From positions 609,886 through 646,408 of the forward strand of contig MNCI01001832.1 in the NCBI GenBank assembly GCA_015680685.1: DNA of 36,523 bases, written 5' to 3'. The translations under genes and the position numbers were made by a program. The stretch is from Gnetum montanum (taxonomy: Eukaryota > Streptophyta > Gnetopsida > Gnetales > Gnetaceae). The notes under the pieces are model-generated. The model was given only the letters and a program-made list of their open reading frames with translations, did not search any database and had not been told where the DNA came from. Positions 1 through 8,869 of the stretch are shown in pieces. Position 1 is the first letter of the stretch. Each line of letters starts with the position of its first letter.

Positions 1-535
1 ATCTACAAAAGATCGTATAACACACATTATCATTTTTTTTTTGCTAATATTAACTTTCATCCCTAAAAAAATTCCAAAAATCATCTAATATTAAAGCATC
101 TAATTCATTTAAACTTTACTTTTTACTATAAGAACTACATCATTAATAAACACTAAAATATTCAATAGAGGATATTCATTATTATAGTTCATCAATGAAG
201 ATATCAAATAAATTGAGAAAAAGTGAACATCCTTGTTTCATCCTAATATTTCTAATTAGAATAAAATTTTCCTATGTTATTATTTAAGAACATAATTTGT
301 ACTAAACTATACAAATTTTGGATAGTAGATACAAGTTCTTCAAGAGTATTAATATCCTCAAAAACTTCCATAATTTATACTGAATACTAGATTCATATGC
401 TTTGAGGAAATCCATAAATAAAAAATAGACCTTATTAGTAGCTCCTTTAGCTTAGTTCATACAACATCTTAATGTAATCAAGTAATTCACTATGGAGTAA
501 TGTTCTCTAAAACCTACATGTGAACTTATTTGGCC
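1..535 (-). pseudogene. LINE-type reverse transcriptase fragment, copy 1
   Basis: Read on the minus strand with several frame changes, this stretch gives a non-LTR retrotransposon reverse transcriptase. From about 520 down come QVGFREHYSIVNYLITLRCC, then AKGATNKVYFLFMDFLKAYE, then RNIRMKQGCSLFLNLFDIFI near 200-250, and a decayed catalytic block near 140 that reads INDV-like where the family has F/Y-A-D-D. The order matches the LINE RT palm (GFR..HS, DFxKAYD, KQGCPLSP, FADD). Stops and frameshifts break it and it runs off the window edge, so it is a dead, partial copy. Related fragments lie at 4125-4396 and 4397-4760. The assignment to LINE RT rests on motif recall, not on a search. Confidence 0.72.
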
Positions 536-567
536 CAGAGGTCACTATCAGTCATAAGTCATAATTC

Positions 568-720
568 GGTAACGTGACTTTCCCGCATGCAACGCACAGG
601 TAATGCAACTTTGTGTATAACGTTGACGTGCAACTAAAATTTTCGACAAGACATTTGGGTAATGTTGACTTCCAACAAACCATTTCCGTAACGCAACTTT
701 GTGCATAACGCTGAGGTGTT
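568..720. repeat. Two-unit, roughly 90-bp tandem repeat upstream of the small gene
   Basis: Half-motifs beginning GGTAAYG or GTAACG recur at about 568, 599, 658 and 687. Two of them are closely alike: AATGCAACTTTGTGTATAAC at 602 and AACGCAACTTTGTGCATAAC at 690. Together they form two diverged units of about 90 bp. The stretch is CpG-rich compared with the rest of the window. It lies upstream of a TATA-like site, so it may be promoter DNA (inference). Confidence 0.6.
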
Positions 721-802
721 ATGAAACCTTACGTTTGTTGTATACTTCTGTATTTACGAACCATGCCTTTTCCGCCTGCATTTAGAGTTTCCTTCTAAAA
801 CA

Positions 803-860
803 ATTGGTTGATTGTGTCCACCTATAAGAGTATTGGTTGATTGTGTCCACCTATAGGAGT
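803..860 (+). repeat. Tandem duplication of a 29-bp unit
   Basis: Two adjacent 29-base units, 803-831 and 832-860, begin ATTGGTTGATTGTGTCCACC and differ at one base (ATAAGAGT versus ATAGGAGT). The unit contains ATTGG, the reverse complement of a CCAAT box. Its place directly upstream of a TATA-like sequence makes duplicated promoter elements plausible, but that is inference. Confidence 0.8.
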
Positions 861-868
861 CAAACTGT

Positions 869-879
869 TATTTATATAG
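869..879 (+). promoter_or_regulatory. TATA-box-like sequence
   Basis: TTATTTATATAGG is a fair plant TATA box, about 70 bp upstream of the ATG at 947 and only about 20 bp upstream of the ATG at 896. A start site about 30 bp downstream would fall near 900-905, which favours the ATG at 947 over the one at 896. No transcript evidence is available. Confidence 0.45.
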
Positions 880-895
880 GAAGCAATCGTGGGCG

Positions 896-1288
896 ATGCT
901 GAGTGTCTGGAACAGCGCAGGAGTGTTCAAGTTTGAGGTTGCAGGCATGTCGCTGCTGTCGCGCTGGTTCTGGGCGGCCACCACATTCGTGGATCGGAGA
1001 CTCCCATTTCTGCAAATTTCGTTAGTTCCGGACGTAACGGCGGAGCCCTTCGGCGTTTACGTGCTGTTCGGCGTCCATGCGGAGGGCCCCCGCGGAGCAG
1101 ATCTCGCGCGGCAGCTCTGGTGTTTCTGCCATAACCAGGCCAAAAGCTGCTCCACAGATAGAATCCGTTTCCTGGCAGTGGAATTGGCCAGCATGGATCC
1201 GGTCTGTCCCCTGATTCCGCAGTGGTCTCTGGACGGAACGGCGGAGCCGCCCTTGCAGATGTTCGTGGATCCTCGAGATTTCTAGAGA
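896..1288 (+). CDS. Unrecognised small CpG-rich ORF, 112 or 129 residues
   Basis: An uninterrupted frame with stop TAG at 1286-1288. I do not recognise the product. The second ATG, at 947, gives 112 residues starting MSLLSRWFWAATTFVDRRLP and suits the position of the TATA-like site better than the ATG at 896. The protein is rich in Trp, Pro and Leu, contains a short Cys cluster (LWCFCHNQAKSC, about residues 75-86 of the long form) and ends MFVDPRDF. I see no clear membrane segment or catalytic motif. Base composition is unlike the rest of the window: CG dinucleotides are frequent, as in unmethylated genic DNA and unlike the decayed transposons around it. It could be a short gene, a first exon or a gene fragment captured by a transposon. 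Confidence 0.45.
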
Positions 1289-2061
1289 CTGAGATTTGTT
1301 TTTATTTTTTCCTTTTTCTTTTCTGGGTTTCGATTTTACAGTACGTAGTAGTAGGTCGTATTACTGTTGTCAAATCAGGATCAAGATCATCAAGACGCTG
1401 CTGCAGCTGCTGCTACTGCGAAATTTGAGGTGTGAAGACTGAGAGAGAGGAATGGGCATGGAATGGTGCGCGCTCTCTCTCTCTTTCTCTGTGGGTGTTT
1501 TCTGTAATTTTGTTTTTCCGGAAGTGGTTGGAGGTTTTGGTGGGGTTTTTTGGCTGCGGAATTTGCAGTTTTGCACAGTGAAGTGAAATGAATGATGATG
1601 ATGAAGATGAAGATGCGGACATTGTCGTCTGTGCTACTGACACACATACTGAAACATTAAACCGAGAAAAAATCTTAACCAAATCATTAAAGAATACGGT
1701 AGCAAGAGCTACGTTGTCGGGAAATTTCTATTTCAATCTAACCACTTTCAAAACGTTAATATTGCAGGAAAGGGAAATGGAACCTGGAAATTGGCAATTC
1801 TTCATCACCATTGTTGTTTTTACCTTCGTCCTTTTCCATTTCTTTTTTTTATAAAGGAGGGGGCAAGATAGAAGTGGCTACACATTTGATGTTTTGGGAG
1901 AATGGGATCGATACAGGCAGATCTGCGTGCGTGCTTCAAGTCAGCTTCTTAATCTCACCACTACTTTTCCTTGTGATGTGCAGATATGTTTAAAAACCAA
2001 CCGTAGGAGTTGGCACAAAAGAAGGTCCGGGTCCCAATAGCAAATGAAATTGAAATAATTT
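1289..2061. other. Gene-flanking DNA with CT/GA microsatellite
   Basis: Apart from the low-confidence minus ORF, this stretch holds a short CT microsatellite (about 1469-1490), a GAT/GATGAA-rich run (1588-1618) and T-rich sequence. A plus frame from 1588 starts with an acidic run, MNDDDEDEDADI, and ends in a hydrophobic stretch at 1854. I see no family in it. CpG content falls off after about 1650. Confidence 0.4.
1413..1622 (-). CDS. Possible plastid-transit-peptide-like ORF (uncertain)
   Basis: The ATG at 1620-1622 on the minus strand has a plant-like context (GACAATGTCC). It starts a Ser-rich, hydroxylated, Lys/Arg-containing N-terminus, MSASSSSSSSFISLHCAKLQ, that resembles chloroplast transit peptides in composition. 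The frame then crosses a GA/CT microsatellite that encodes RERERE and stops at 1413, with no recognisable mature domain. It could be a truncated first exon, or only a 5' leader with a chance frame. It faces the 896-1288 ORF tail to tail. The weak point is that low-complexity DNA readily makes such peptides. Confidence 0.22.
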   Translation of the reverse strand: MSASSSSSSSFISLHCAKLQIPQPKNPTKTSNHFRKNKITENTHRERERERAPFHAHSSLSVFTPQISQ

Positions 2062-2240
2062 GAAAAGACATTAAGGAACGTGAGCTTAAATTTGCATCAG
2101 CCAATGAAAAGACATTTAGGAACGTGAGCTTAAATTTGCATCAGCCAATATATCAAATTTGAAAAAAGCTGACATTTATGACATTTAGGAACGTGAGCTT
2201 AAATTTGCATCAGCCAATATATCAAATTTGAAAAAAGCTT
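2062..2240. repeat. Three-copy tandem repeat
   Basis: The core GACATTTAGGAACGTGAGCT, followed by TAAATTTGCATCAGCCAAT, occurs three times. The first copy (about 2066) has one change and is short. The second (2111-2170) and third (2180-2239) are identical over 60 bp and are separated by the 9-base spacer GACATTTAT, which looks like a slipped partial unit. The identity of the last two copies indicates a recent duplication by window standards. Confidence 0.88.
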
Positions 2241-2805
2241 AAAGATTCTTTAAAGAAAAAATATTTGAGAATAAAAATCACCTGTATTTTAAATACGCAT
2301 CCTTTTACCACTCAATGTTTTCATTTGCAGATGCAAATGAGTTCATGGACGGTATAATGGTCCCACCACTGCCTGGCAACGCCCCAAAAAAAGTTAATTA
2401 GATAACAGCCTTCCAGGGGACACTGGTTTTGATGTATTTAATTTCAATAATTTTAAAAAGAAAAAAAATTCTTTTGTGAAATAAATATATATATTATAAA
2501 TATATAGATAAAATAGTTCAGTCCTTCAAAATCCCTTAAGTGATACTGTGCCTTAATTATTATGCATGGTCATTGTGCTAGCTTATGCATCTTGAATGAC
2601 CATCATCAACCATGCTTACATGTCTAGTGGGTCAGCAGGTGGGACCCAACACACTTATTTAAATAAAATAAAAACAGATTTTGTTCTTGTCTAGCTAAAC
2701 AGAGCATAGCATTATGCATTTCATATCTTAAACCAAAGGTTAAAGGTTCAAGTTTCTATTTCACTTTTAAAGTATTTCATATAAAGATATACTTAGAATT
2801 TTTCA
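2241..2805. other. AT-rich spacer; one possible orphan terminal exon
   Basis: Mostly AT-rich with no clear gene. At 2331, TTTTCATTTGCAG looks like a plant splice acceptor. It is followed by an open frame, DANEFMDGIMVPPLPGNAPK, that stops at about 2400 (TAG). This could be the last exon of a lost gene, but 23 codons prove nothing. No partner exon was found upstream. Confidence 0.25.
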
Positions 2806-2957
2806 GCAAGCCAAACCTTCATGATGGATAATGAGACATACATGATATATACAAGTTTCTTTTCTTTTTCACTTTTAAACTATTTTGAATGAAGATGCAT
2901 GGTGGTTAAGGCACAATGAAGACACCGGTGATTATCCATCATGAAGGTTTGGCTTGC
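2806..2957. repeat. 27-bp perfect inverted repeat at the helicase remnant
   Basis: GCAAGCCAAACCTTCATGAT (start of 2806-2832) is repeated in exact reverse complement at 2931-2957, with a loop of about 98 bp. Inside lies part of a direct repeat: TTTCACTTTTAAA occurs near 2759 and near 2867 with similar flanks. The right arm overlaps the start of the PIF1-like coding remnant, so this looks like a small inverted duplication of coding sequence. Confidence 0.85.
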
Positions 2958-3539
2958 TCAAAATGCAGAAGCTAGTTGCACGGTGCATAGTAGATAGAAA
3001 GACAAATGGTGTGAAATTTTTGGATGATTCAGAAGGAGAATTGGACTGAGTAGTGTTCATTTGTGAGGATGCCAGGGTTATGCTCACTGTTAATCTATGG
3101 CCAGAAGCAAGATTGGTTAATGGTGCATGGGGAGTCACTAAGAAAATAATATATAGTCCACACTGTCAACCTCCACAGTTGCCATCGTATGTCATCATTG
3201 AGTTTGACTCCTATATTGGAGTCTGTATGATTATGAACATTCTCGACAAGTACCCATTCTACTAATCATACGTGGAGGATCTCGCCAACTACCACTTAGA
3301 TTAGCATGGGCTTTAACGATACATAAGTCACAGGGAATGACATCCGAGAAAATGTGTATAGATGTTGGTAGCCAAGAAAAAAAGGTCTTACATTTGTGGC
3401 ACTATCTCGAGTGAGGAGTATTGATAGTTTGAAGATATTCCCTTTGATCTCCAAAGAAAGATATATCAAGATATTTAAGGCTTCGCACCTTCAAAGTAGA
3501 TTGGATGAAGAGCAACACATTAAATCTAATGAAGAATGA
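2933..3539 (+). pseudogene. PIF1-like DNA helicase, C-terminal fragment
   Basis: Three plus-strand frames together give the C-terminal part of a PIF1/RecD-type helicase, the family that also forms the helicase of Helitron transposons. Visible blocks: VMLTVNLWPEARLVNGAWG (3066-3130), LAWALTIHKSQGMTSEKMCI (3301-3360) with the conserved HKSQG motif, and GLTFVALSRVRSIDSLKIF (from 3384) with the ALSRVRS motif. The frame ends at TGA 3537-3539. A TAG near 3048 and frameshifts before 3301 and in the A7 run at 3377-3383 make it non-functional. The N-terminal Walker A and B region is absent. No Rep/HUH domain or Helitron end (CTRR with hairpin) was seen nearby, so a Helitron origin is only possible. 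Confidence 0.82.
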
Positions 3540-3636
3540 TCTCATTCTTATAATCATTCAATAAAGCATTCCATGGTCTTATAATATTTTTATCTGTTAT
3601 GTTTAAATCCTTGCTACAACAGACAATTAGCGATCA

Positions 3637-4124
3637 CTAGCTTAGTTATATATTTATAATATATATCTATAAATTGGCCGAGAGAGTAAAAAGTTCTTTG
3701 AGTAAAAAATTTCACGACTTCTAAACGAAAAACAAGATTTTAAAATCCAACTTTTCATGCCTTCTGGACGAAGAACAAGAGTTATGTACCTTATTTTTCC
3801 TAAGGATGGGTTTTCTGAAAAAAAAAATTCCATCAATTAGTGTATGCTCTCACTCTCAGCCGAAAAAACAACAAATTCGGCCAAGGGTGAGAACATACAC
3901 TAATTGATGGAATTTTTTTTTTTTCAGAAAACCCATCCTTAGGAAAAATAACGGTACAGAACTCTTGTTCTTCATCCAGAAGGCATGAAAAGTTGGGTTT
4001 TTTAAGTCTTATTCTTCGTCCAGGTGTTGTGAAATTTTTTACTCAAAGAACTTTTTACTTGTAAACAAATAAGATTCTCTCGACCAATTTATAGATATAT
4101 ATTATAAATATATAACTAAGCTAG
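3637..4124. mobile_element. 488-bp foldback (long inverted repeat) element
   Basis: The two halves are near-perfect reverse complements. The element begins CTAGCTTAGTTATATATTTA and ends with its complement, ATATATAACTAAGCTAG. The centre is a hairpin, GCCGAA (3859-3864), an 11-base loop and TTCGGC (3876-3881). The right arm carries about 17 extra bases near 4068, and small differences are scattered. It has no coding capacity. It fits a foldback-type MITE. The palindromic terminal CTAG could be either the end of the repeat or a 4-bp target duplication. A transcript would form a hairpin of over 220 bp, a plausible small-RNA source (inference). Confidence 0.85.
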
Positions 4125-4396
4125 TCTATTTAGAATAATAATTTTCTATGTTATTATTTGAGAACATAATTTGTACTAAAATATACAAATTTTAGATAGT
4201 AGATACAAGTTCTTCAAGAGTATTAATATCCTCAATAACCTCCATCATTTATACTAAATAATAAATTCATAAGCTTTAAAAAATCCATAAAGAAGAAATA
4301 AACCTTATTAGTAACTCCTTTGGCTTGGTCCATACAACATCTTAGTGTAATTAAGTGATTTGCTATGGAGTAAAACCTACCTATAGAATTATCTGT
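4125..4396 (-). pseudogene. LINE-type reverse transcriptase fragment, copy 2
   Basis: This stretch closely matches 245-530 of copy 1 (same words around TTCTTCAAGAGTATTAATAT and CCATACAACATCTTA) and, on the minus strand, the same RT region (GATNKVY, then a FxKAYE-like block). It is cut short at about 4390, where the sequence jumps back to the start of the same segment (copy 3). Dead fragment. Confidence 0.65.
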
Positions 4397-4760
4397 TTAG
4401 AATAAAATCTTCCTGTGTCATTATTTAAGAACATAATTTATACTAAACTACACAAATTTTGCGTAGCAAATACAAGTTCTTCAAGAGTATTAATATCCTT
4501 AACAAGCTTCATAATTTATATTGAATAAGAGATTTATAAGCTTTAAAAAACACCATAAAGTAGAAATAAACATTATTAGTAGCTCCTTTAGCTTGGTCCA
4601 TACAACATATTAATATAACCAAGTGATTCACTATGAAGCGATGTTCTTTGAAACCTACCTTTGAAGTTGCTCGAACTTGTTTATGCTTGAGAGGTGGAGT
4701 GACTATGAACAAACTATTCATATTTAAAGAGAGTGCCAAAGAACCTCGAATTCCACAGGC
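4397..4760 (-). pseudogene. LINE-type reverse transcriptase fragment, copy 3
   Basis: It starts TTTAGAATAAAATCTTCCTG, parallel to 4128 and 256, and extends further than copy 2. The minus-strand frame from 4739 reads NSLFIVTPPLKHKQVRATSK, then VGFKEHRFIVNHLVILICCM and AKGATNNVYFYFMVFFKAYK, matching the GFR..HS and DFxKAYD blocks of LINE RT. With copy 2 it forms a tandem repeat of about 270-bp period. Confidence 0.68.
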
Positions 4761-5262
4761 CTTAAGAAAGGAACTCAGAGTACCCTAAATAATCCATCAA
4801 ATTGCATAGGGACTTAAGACTCTATTACCAATGTATTTAATGAAAATGGGAAAATAAAAACTATAACACGCAGAACTTCAAAACAAAATCATGAAAATAT
4901 AGTAAATAAGCATTAAATAATGGAAAAACAAAAGTTGCAAACTTTGTATTAATTGTGAGAAAATAATGTTCATATAGAGGTTAGAGAATACAAAATATTT
5001 TTAGAATATAGTGTAGATGTTAGGCTATGTATCATGCTTAATCTGCATTGGTCTCTAGATTCATCCACAGAATGAATGCTACTGTTGGGGACATGCAAAA
5101 ATTTGTGCTTAGGAAAAGCTATTATGATAGCTACAAAATCCACAACTCTGCATTGGTTATAGTTTCATACACTCATATGAGCGTTCCAATTTGTGTGTAA
5201 CATAAATACATGTCTTATAAGCTAGTGTATTTGGCTTTAGGGTAAAAATGTTAGCATATCAT
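4761..5262. other. AT-rich spacer, nothing recognised
   Basis: No reading frame, structural RNA or repeat that I can name. The stretch ends at the left LTR border of the large element. Confidence 0.4.
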
Positions 5263-6421
5263 TGCAATTGGAAAATTCAATTGCTAGAAAATCAAAAGTC
5301 CCAATGTAGTAGCCTCAACCCTAAATCCCCAAGGCCTTTTAAAAAATGGGATTTAGGATGCCTTGTATAGTTTGGCAAATCACTTAGGGACTTACACAAT
5401 ACAAAATGAATAATGTAAAAAGAAGAATGTAAATCTAAAACCAAAAGAAAATACAAATTGCACACAAAACTAAAACTTTAAACTTTATTAAAGAAAACAA
5501 AGAATAAGTTCAAGGGATGTGTACAAAAGTTTCCCATGAGAGAGTAAAAGGGGTTCACTTTGATGAGGGTTTAGGGTCCATTGAAGTTATGTCATCAACT
5601 CCACGATCTAGATATCTTGCCACTCCCAATGCTATCGAACCTCCTTTATTATTACTCTAGATCTTCAATGTTGGCTATTGTTGAGGGATTTGAGAAGAGT
5701 GAAGGATTTGGCTACCAAAGTGCTCTACACTAGGAGTTGAGGATCCTAGGAGTGTAGCATGGAGACTTAAAACTCACAAATCTTAGGGGGGTAATGGGTA
5801 TTACAGGGCCATAGGGAGTTCCACACTAAGTAGGTTTGAGAAGCTACATTTTTGCAAGTATGAAAAAGCTTTTAGATGCTATAAATGGCAATGCATGTGA
5901 ATGCAAAAATTGTGGAACCTCAAAATGGTATTTGGGATTTTTTTTATAGGTTTTGGGCCATGATTAGATTTGCAAATTGGTTGCAAATGGTTGATAGATT
6001 GGCTAAAAATTGCTGCAAATTTTTGCCATGTACAAGTAAGATGGATGTTCAATTTGGGATGTTACTATGTATGGAAAGTGCCAAATCCTCATGACCATTC
6101 CATTTACTATAAAGAGTAGTGAGACACACCATCTATGCTGGCTTTGTTCTTCCATGCTGGGCTTTTAACCTTCTACGCTGGTATGTAGGATCCTAGCTAA
6201 AGTTGATGCAATGTTGAAATCTTGGTCATGAAGTTTCTACACTGGGGGCATGTAGTTTCACATTGAGGAGGTGAAGTTTCTATGTTGAGTGGAAAGTTAC
6301 ATCCCTAGATGCTAGGCATTGTAAATCCCTCACTCTTCCATGCTGGGAGTAGGTGACCCACACCCCTTCACATTGGGGGTCGGTGAGATCTACCCCCTTG
6401 TAGGTGTTTCTAGTGTAGACA
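5263..6421 (-). repeat. Left LTR (3' LTR of the minus-strand element)
   Basis: Matches 24965-26130 over its whole length at roughly four-fifths identity by eye. Shared anchors include TTGCAATTGGAAAA at the left end, AAATGAATAATGTAAAAAGA, and GGTGTTTCTAGTGTA at the right end. Homology stops abruptly on both sides. A stretch of about 45 bp near 5645-5690 is missing from the other copy. The right third carries repeated words of the form CCATGCTGGG or CTACACTGGG, which recur in the internal array at 11200-14480. Such divergence between LTRs means an old insertion. Confidence 0.85.
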
Positions 6422-6940
6422 AGTGGTTTCATTGCTAGTGCTAGTTTGATATGGTTTTATTGTTGAATGAGTTTTGTTACACTCAAAGCACTTGGTTTTC
6501 CCATTGACTTAGTTGTGTTCGATGGAGTTAATTATTTTTTCACTGAATGAGTTGTGTTACATTCAAGTGGACCTAAGGGTGGAGCATGATGAAGATACGT
6601 CATATGGCCATAATGCATGAGTGGAAAACATAGGTCAACATTGGTTTCCAAGGTATGAAAGATTATCATTAGGTTATAGGGTTGGGCTTGAGGAGCAATG
6701 CTAGAGGAAGGGTAATGGTACAAACAATCTTGACATAGCAAGAAAAAATCACCAAATCTTGTACATCAAGGTCATATTATGACTTGTTGCCATAATGAAG
6801 TGCACCTTTATGGTGGCTCCAAGCTTCATCCTACAAATACAACTCCAAGAGAACAAGAAAACAAAATGAAAAAAAGCATGTTATAACATTACAATGCATG
6901 TAGGCCACATAGAATGATAAAACTAAGTGACCCATATCAC
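6422..6940. other. Non-coding spacer between 3' LTR and integrase
   Basis: Internal to the large element. It contains a loose repeat of TTGAATGAGTTTTGTTACACT (about 6463) and CTGAATGAGTTGTGTTACATT (about 6542). No frame is supported and no clear polypurine tract is visible next to the LTR. Confidence 0.4.
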
Positions 6941-6943
6941 CAA

Positions 6944-7120
6944 TGTTGCCAACTCAAGGTCGTGGTAGGCTATGTTATCAGTTTAAGGCCTTAGTAGGAC
7001 ATGGTGCCAATTTTAGGTCATAGGACATTGTGGTGTTAGATTAAGGCCTCGTTAGGCTACAGTGTTAGTTTAAGGCCTCAACAAGCTACAGTGCCAGTGT
7101 AAGGCCTTGGAAAGCCATAG
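6944..7120 (+). repeat. GGCC motif cluster A (about six units of 29-30 bp)
   Basis: Tandem, diverged units of the form GCCAATTTAAGGCCTTAGTA plus GGCCATAGT run from about 6944 to 7120, for example CAGTTTAAGGCCTTAGTAGG and TTAGTTTAAGGCCTCAACAA. The same word in the same orientation occurs near 10790-11140 and 20110-20295. The cluster sits exactly where the integrase reading frame ends. Confidence 0.75.
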
Positions 7121-7149
7121 TAAAGTAGGATTGGTTATTGATGATCATC

Positions 7150-8517
7150 AATGTTGTGGTTGCTATAGGCCACATGTAATAAGGATTTAGATAGGAATGG
7201 TTAACTAGATTGGCCAACTCATTCCCATCCATGTTGGCTATCCTGAATGCTCCATTGTCATAGGCTCTAGTGACAAGCAAGGGCCATTCTTAGTTGGCTA
7301 AGAATTTATTTACATGCTTGCTAATGGATTTGAGAACTAGGTCATCTTCCTTGATCTTATGCTTAGTAAAGCTGTGGTTGTGTTGTCATTTCTACCTCTC
7401 TTGATACTGCTCAATGCAAGTCAGCACTTGCACATGTTGCTCCTTTGCCAAGTCTAGGTCCAATGTTTATAACTCCTTTCTCTGCTTATCATTGATGAAG
7501 TTTGACAAGGCTACTTGAAGTGATGGTACATGATATTCAAGAGGTAAAATACCTTCAAAACCATAAACCAAGCTATAAGGTGTTACACTAGTTGCCATAC
7601 ATTAGGTTGTCCAATAGGCCTAAAGTGCATGGATAAGGTGCTCATGCCATTTGCACTTGCTATTGTTGAGCACCTTCTTGAGCAAGTTGATGATGGCCTT
7701 GTTGCTTAATTTTGCTTGTCCATTGGCATGAGGGTACTAAGGAGATGAGAAAGAATGCTCAATGCCTAGGTCATGATAGAAATCCTTTATTTATTGGCTA
7801 CTAAATTGTGGTCCATTATTTGATCATAGGTATGCCAAAATAGGCTACTATGTTGTCTAGGATGAATTTACAAACTTGTTTAGATGCTGTCCTTCTTAGG
7901 GAAATAGCTTCAACCCACTTTGTAAAGAACTTGGTCAAGATGATGATGAAACTATGGCCTACTAAAGACTTAGACATTATAGGTCCAATGATATCTAACC
8001 CCCATCGTTGAAACAAACAAGTTATTTGAGAAATGTGTAACTCAGTTGGTGGTATGTTAATGAGATTACTATGCCACTGGCACATGTCATAGGTCTTAAC
8101 CTTCTATAGGTAGTCACTTTCCATATGGGGCTAGTAGTAACCTAACCATCTAATTTTAGTAGCCATAGCTCTAGCTCCTATATGTCCTCCACAAACACCC
8201 TCACGAACTTGCTCTAGGACTATTTTGACTTTGATTTTACCCAAGCATTTTAACACTACACCATTGTAGGACCATCGACATAATGTGTTATTACCTATTA
8301 TGACATATTGTTTTGATTGTTTATGTAAAACATCCTTTTGAGTAGTAGTTAGGCCTTTTGAAGATTCACCATGCATAATGTAATATTTGATATCATCATA
8401 CCCCTTCCTAGTAGGAGCAGTGTGAACTACAACCATAAAGGTACCTTCAACACTTTGCGTGATGGAGGTAGCATAATCAACAGTCAAGGTGGACAACCTA
8501 CTAAACACATATGGCAT
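7150..8517 (-). pseudogene. Ty3/gypsy integrase (Ogre/TAT-like)
   Basis: Three parts are visible on the minus strand. The zinc-binding region starts near 8200 (GVCGGHIGARAMATKIRWLG) and runs to MCQWHSN at 8085. The catalytic core has QRWGLDIIGPI with its first Asp at 7996-7998, FTKWVEAISLRRTASKQVCK near 7900, and a second-Asp region broken by a frameshift at about 7825 (a GAC remains in the other frame). The C-terminal part ends EWPLLVTRAYDNG and AFRIANMDGNELANLVNHSY near 7160, the usual GPY/F-like tail of plant Ty3 integrases. Several TAG/TGA stops and frame changes make it inactive. Its order after RNase H fits Ty3 rather than Ty1 elements. Confidence 0.85.
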
Positions 8518-8534
8518 AACACTAAGGGCTAATG

Positions 8535-8845
8535 TTGCAATGGCATTGGCTATAATGTTCTCATTTTAGGATATGTGTTGGATATCAACATCTATAAATT
8601 ACTATAACAATTACTTTCCTAGGTCATAGTAAGGTTGTAAATGTTTGGCTTTACATGCATAGACCTCGATTACTTGGTTAACCACAAGTTGGGAATTACT
8701 TGATCATTAAGCATTTGATTCCTAAGTCACAAGCTACCATCATCCCTTTGATTAGATTTCACTAGATGGAAATGTTATGATGGCAGTGGCACTAGCCCCA
8801 TGGACATTTGAAGCTTCATCAAAGTGCATGAACACCTCATAACCC
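8535..8845 (-). pseudogene. Second RNase H domain (TAT-type), decayed
   Basis: The minus strand gives CTLMK/HFDEASNVHGASA at about 8830-8785, equivalent to the DGASN-G-GAG start of plant-type RNase HI. It then gives NSQLVVNQVIEVYACKAKHL at 8697-8640 (the DSQLVVNQV block, with Asp read as Asn) and NENIIANAIATLAL at about 8560 (usually E-N-RADALATLA). This domain lies between the gypsy RNase H and integrase. That arrangement is known for the TAT clade and supports the classification. Several stops lie between the blocks and at least one catalytic Asp is altered. Confidence 0.75.
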
Positions 8846-8869
8846 TTGGGCACTTGGCTAATGGTGTTG

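Noticed and set aside
1588-1854. Acidic plus-strand ORF MNDDDEDEDAD with hydrophobic end
   Set aside because: Starts in a GAT-rich low-complexity run, lacks a recognisable domain and has no promoter evidence; chance is more likely.
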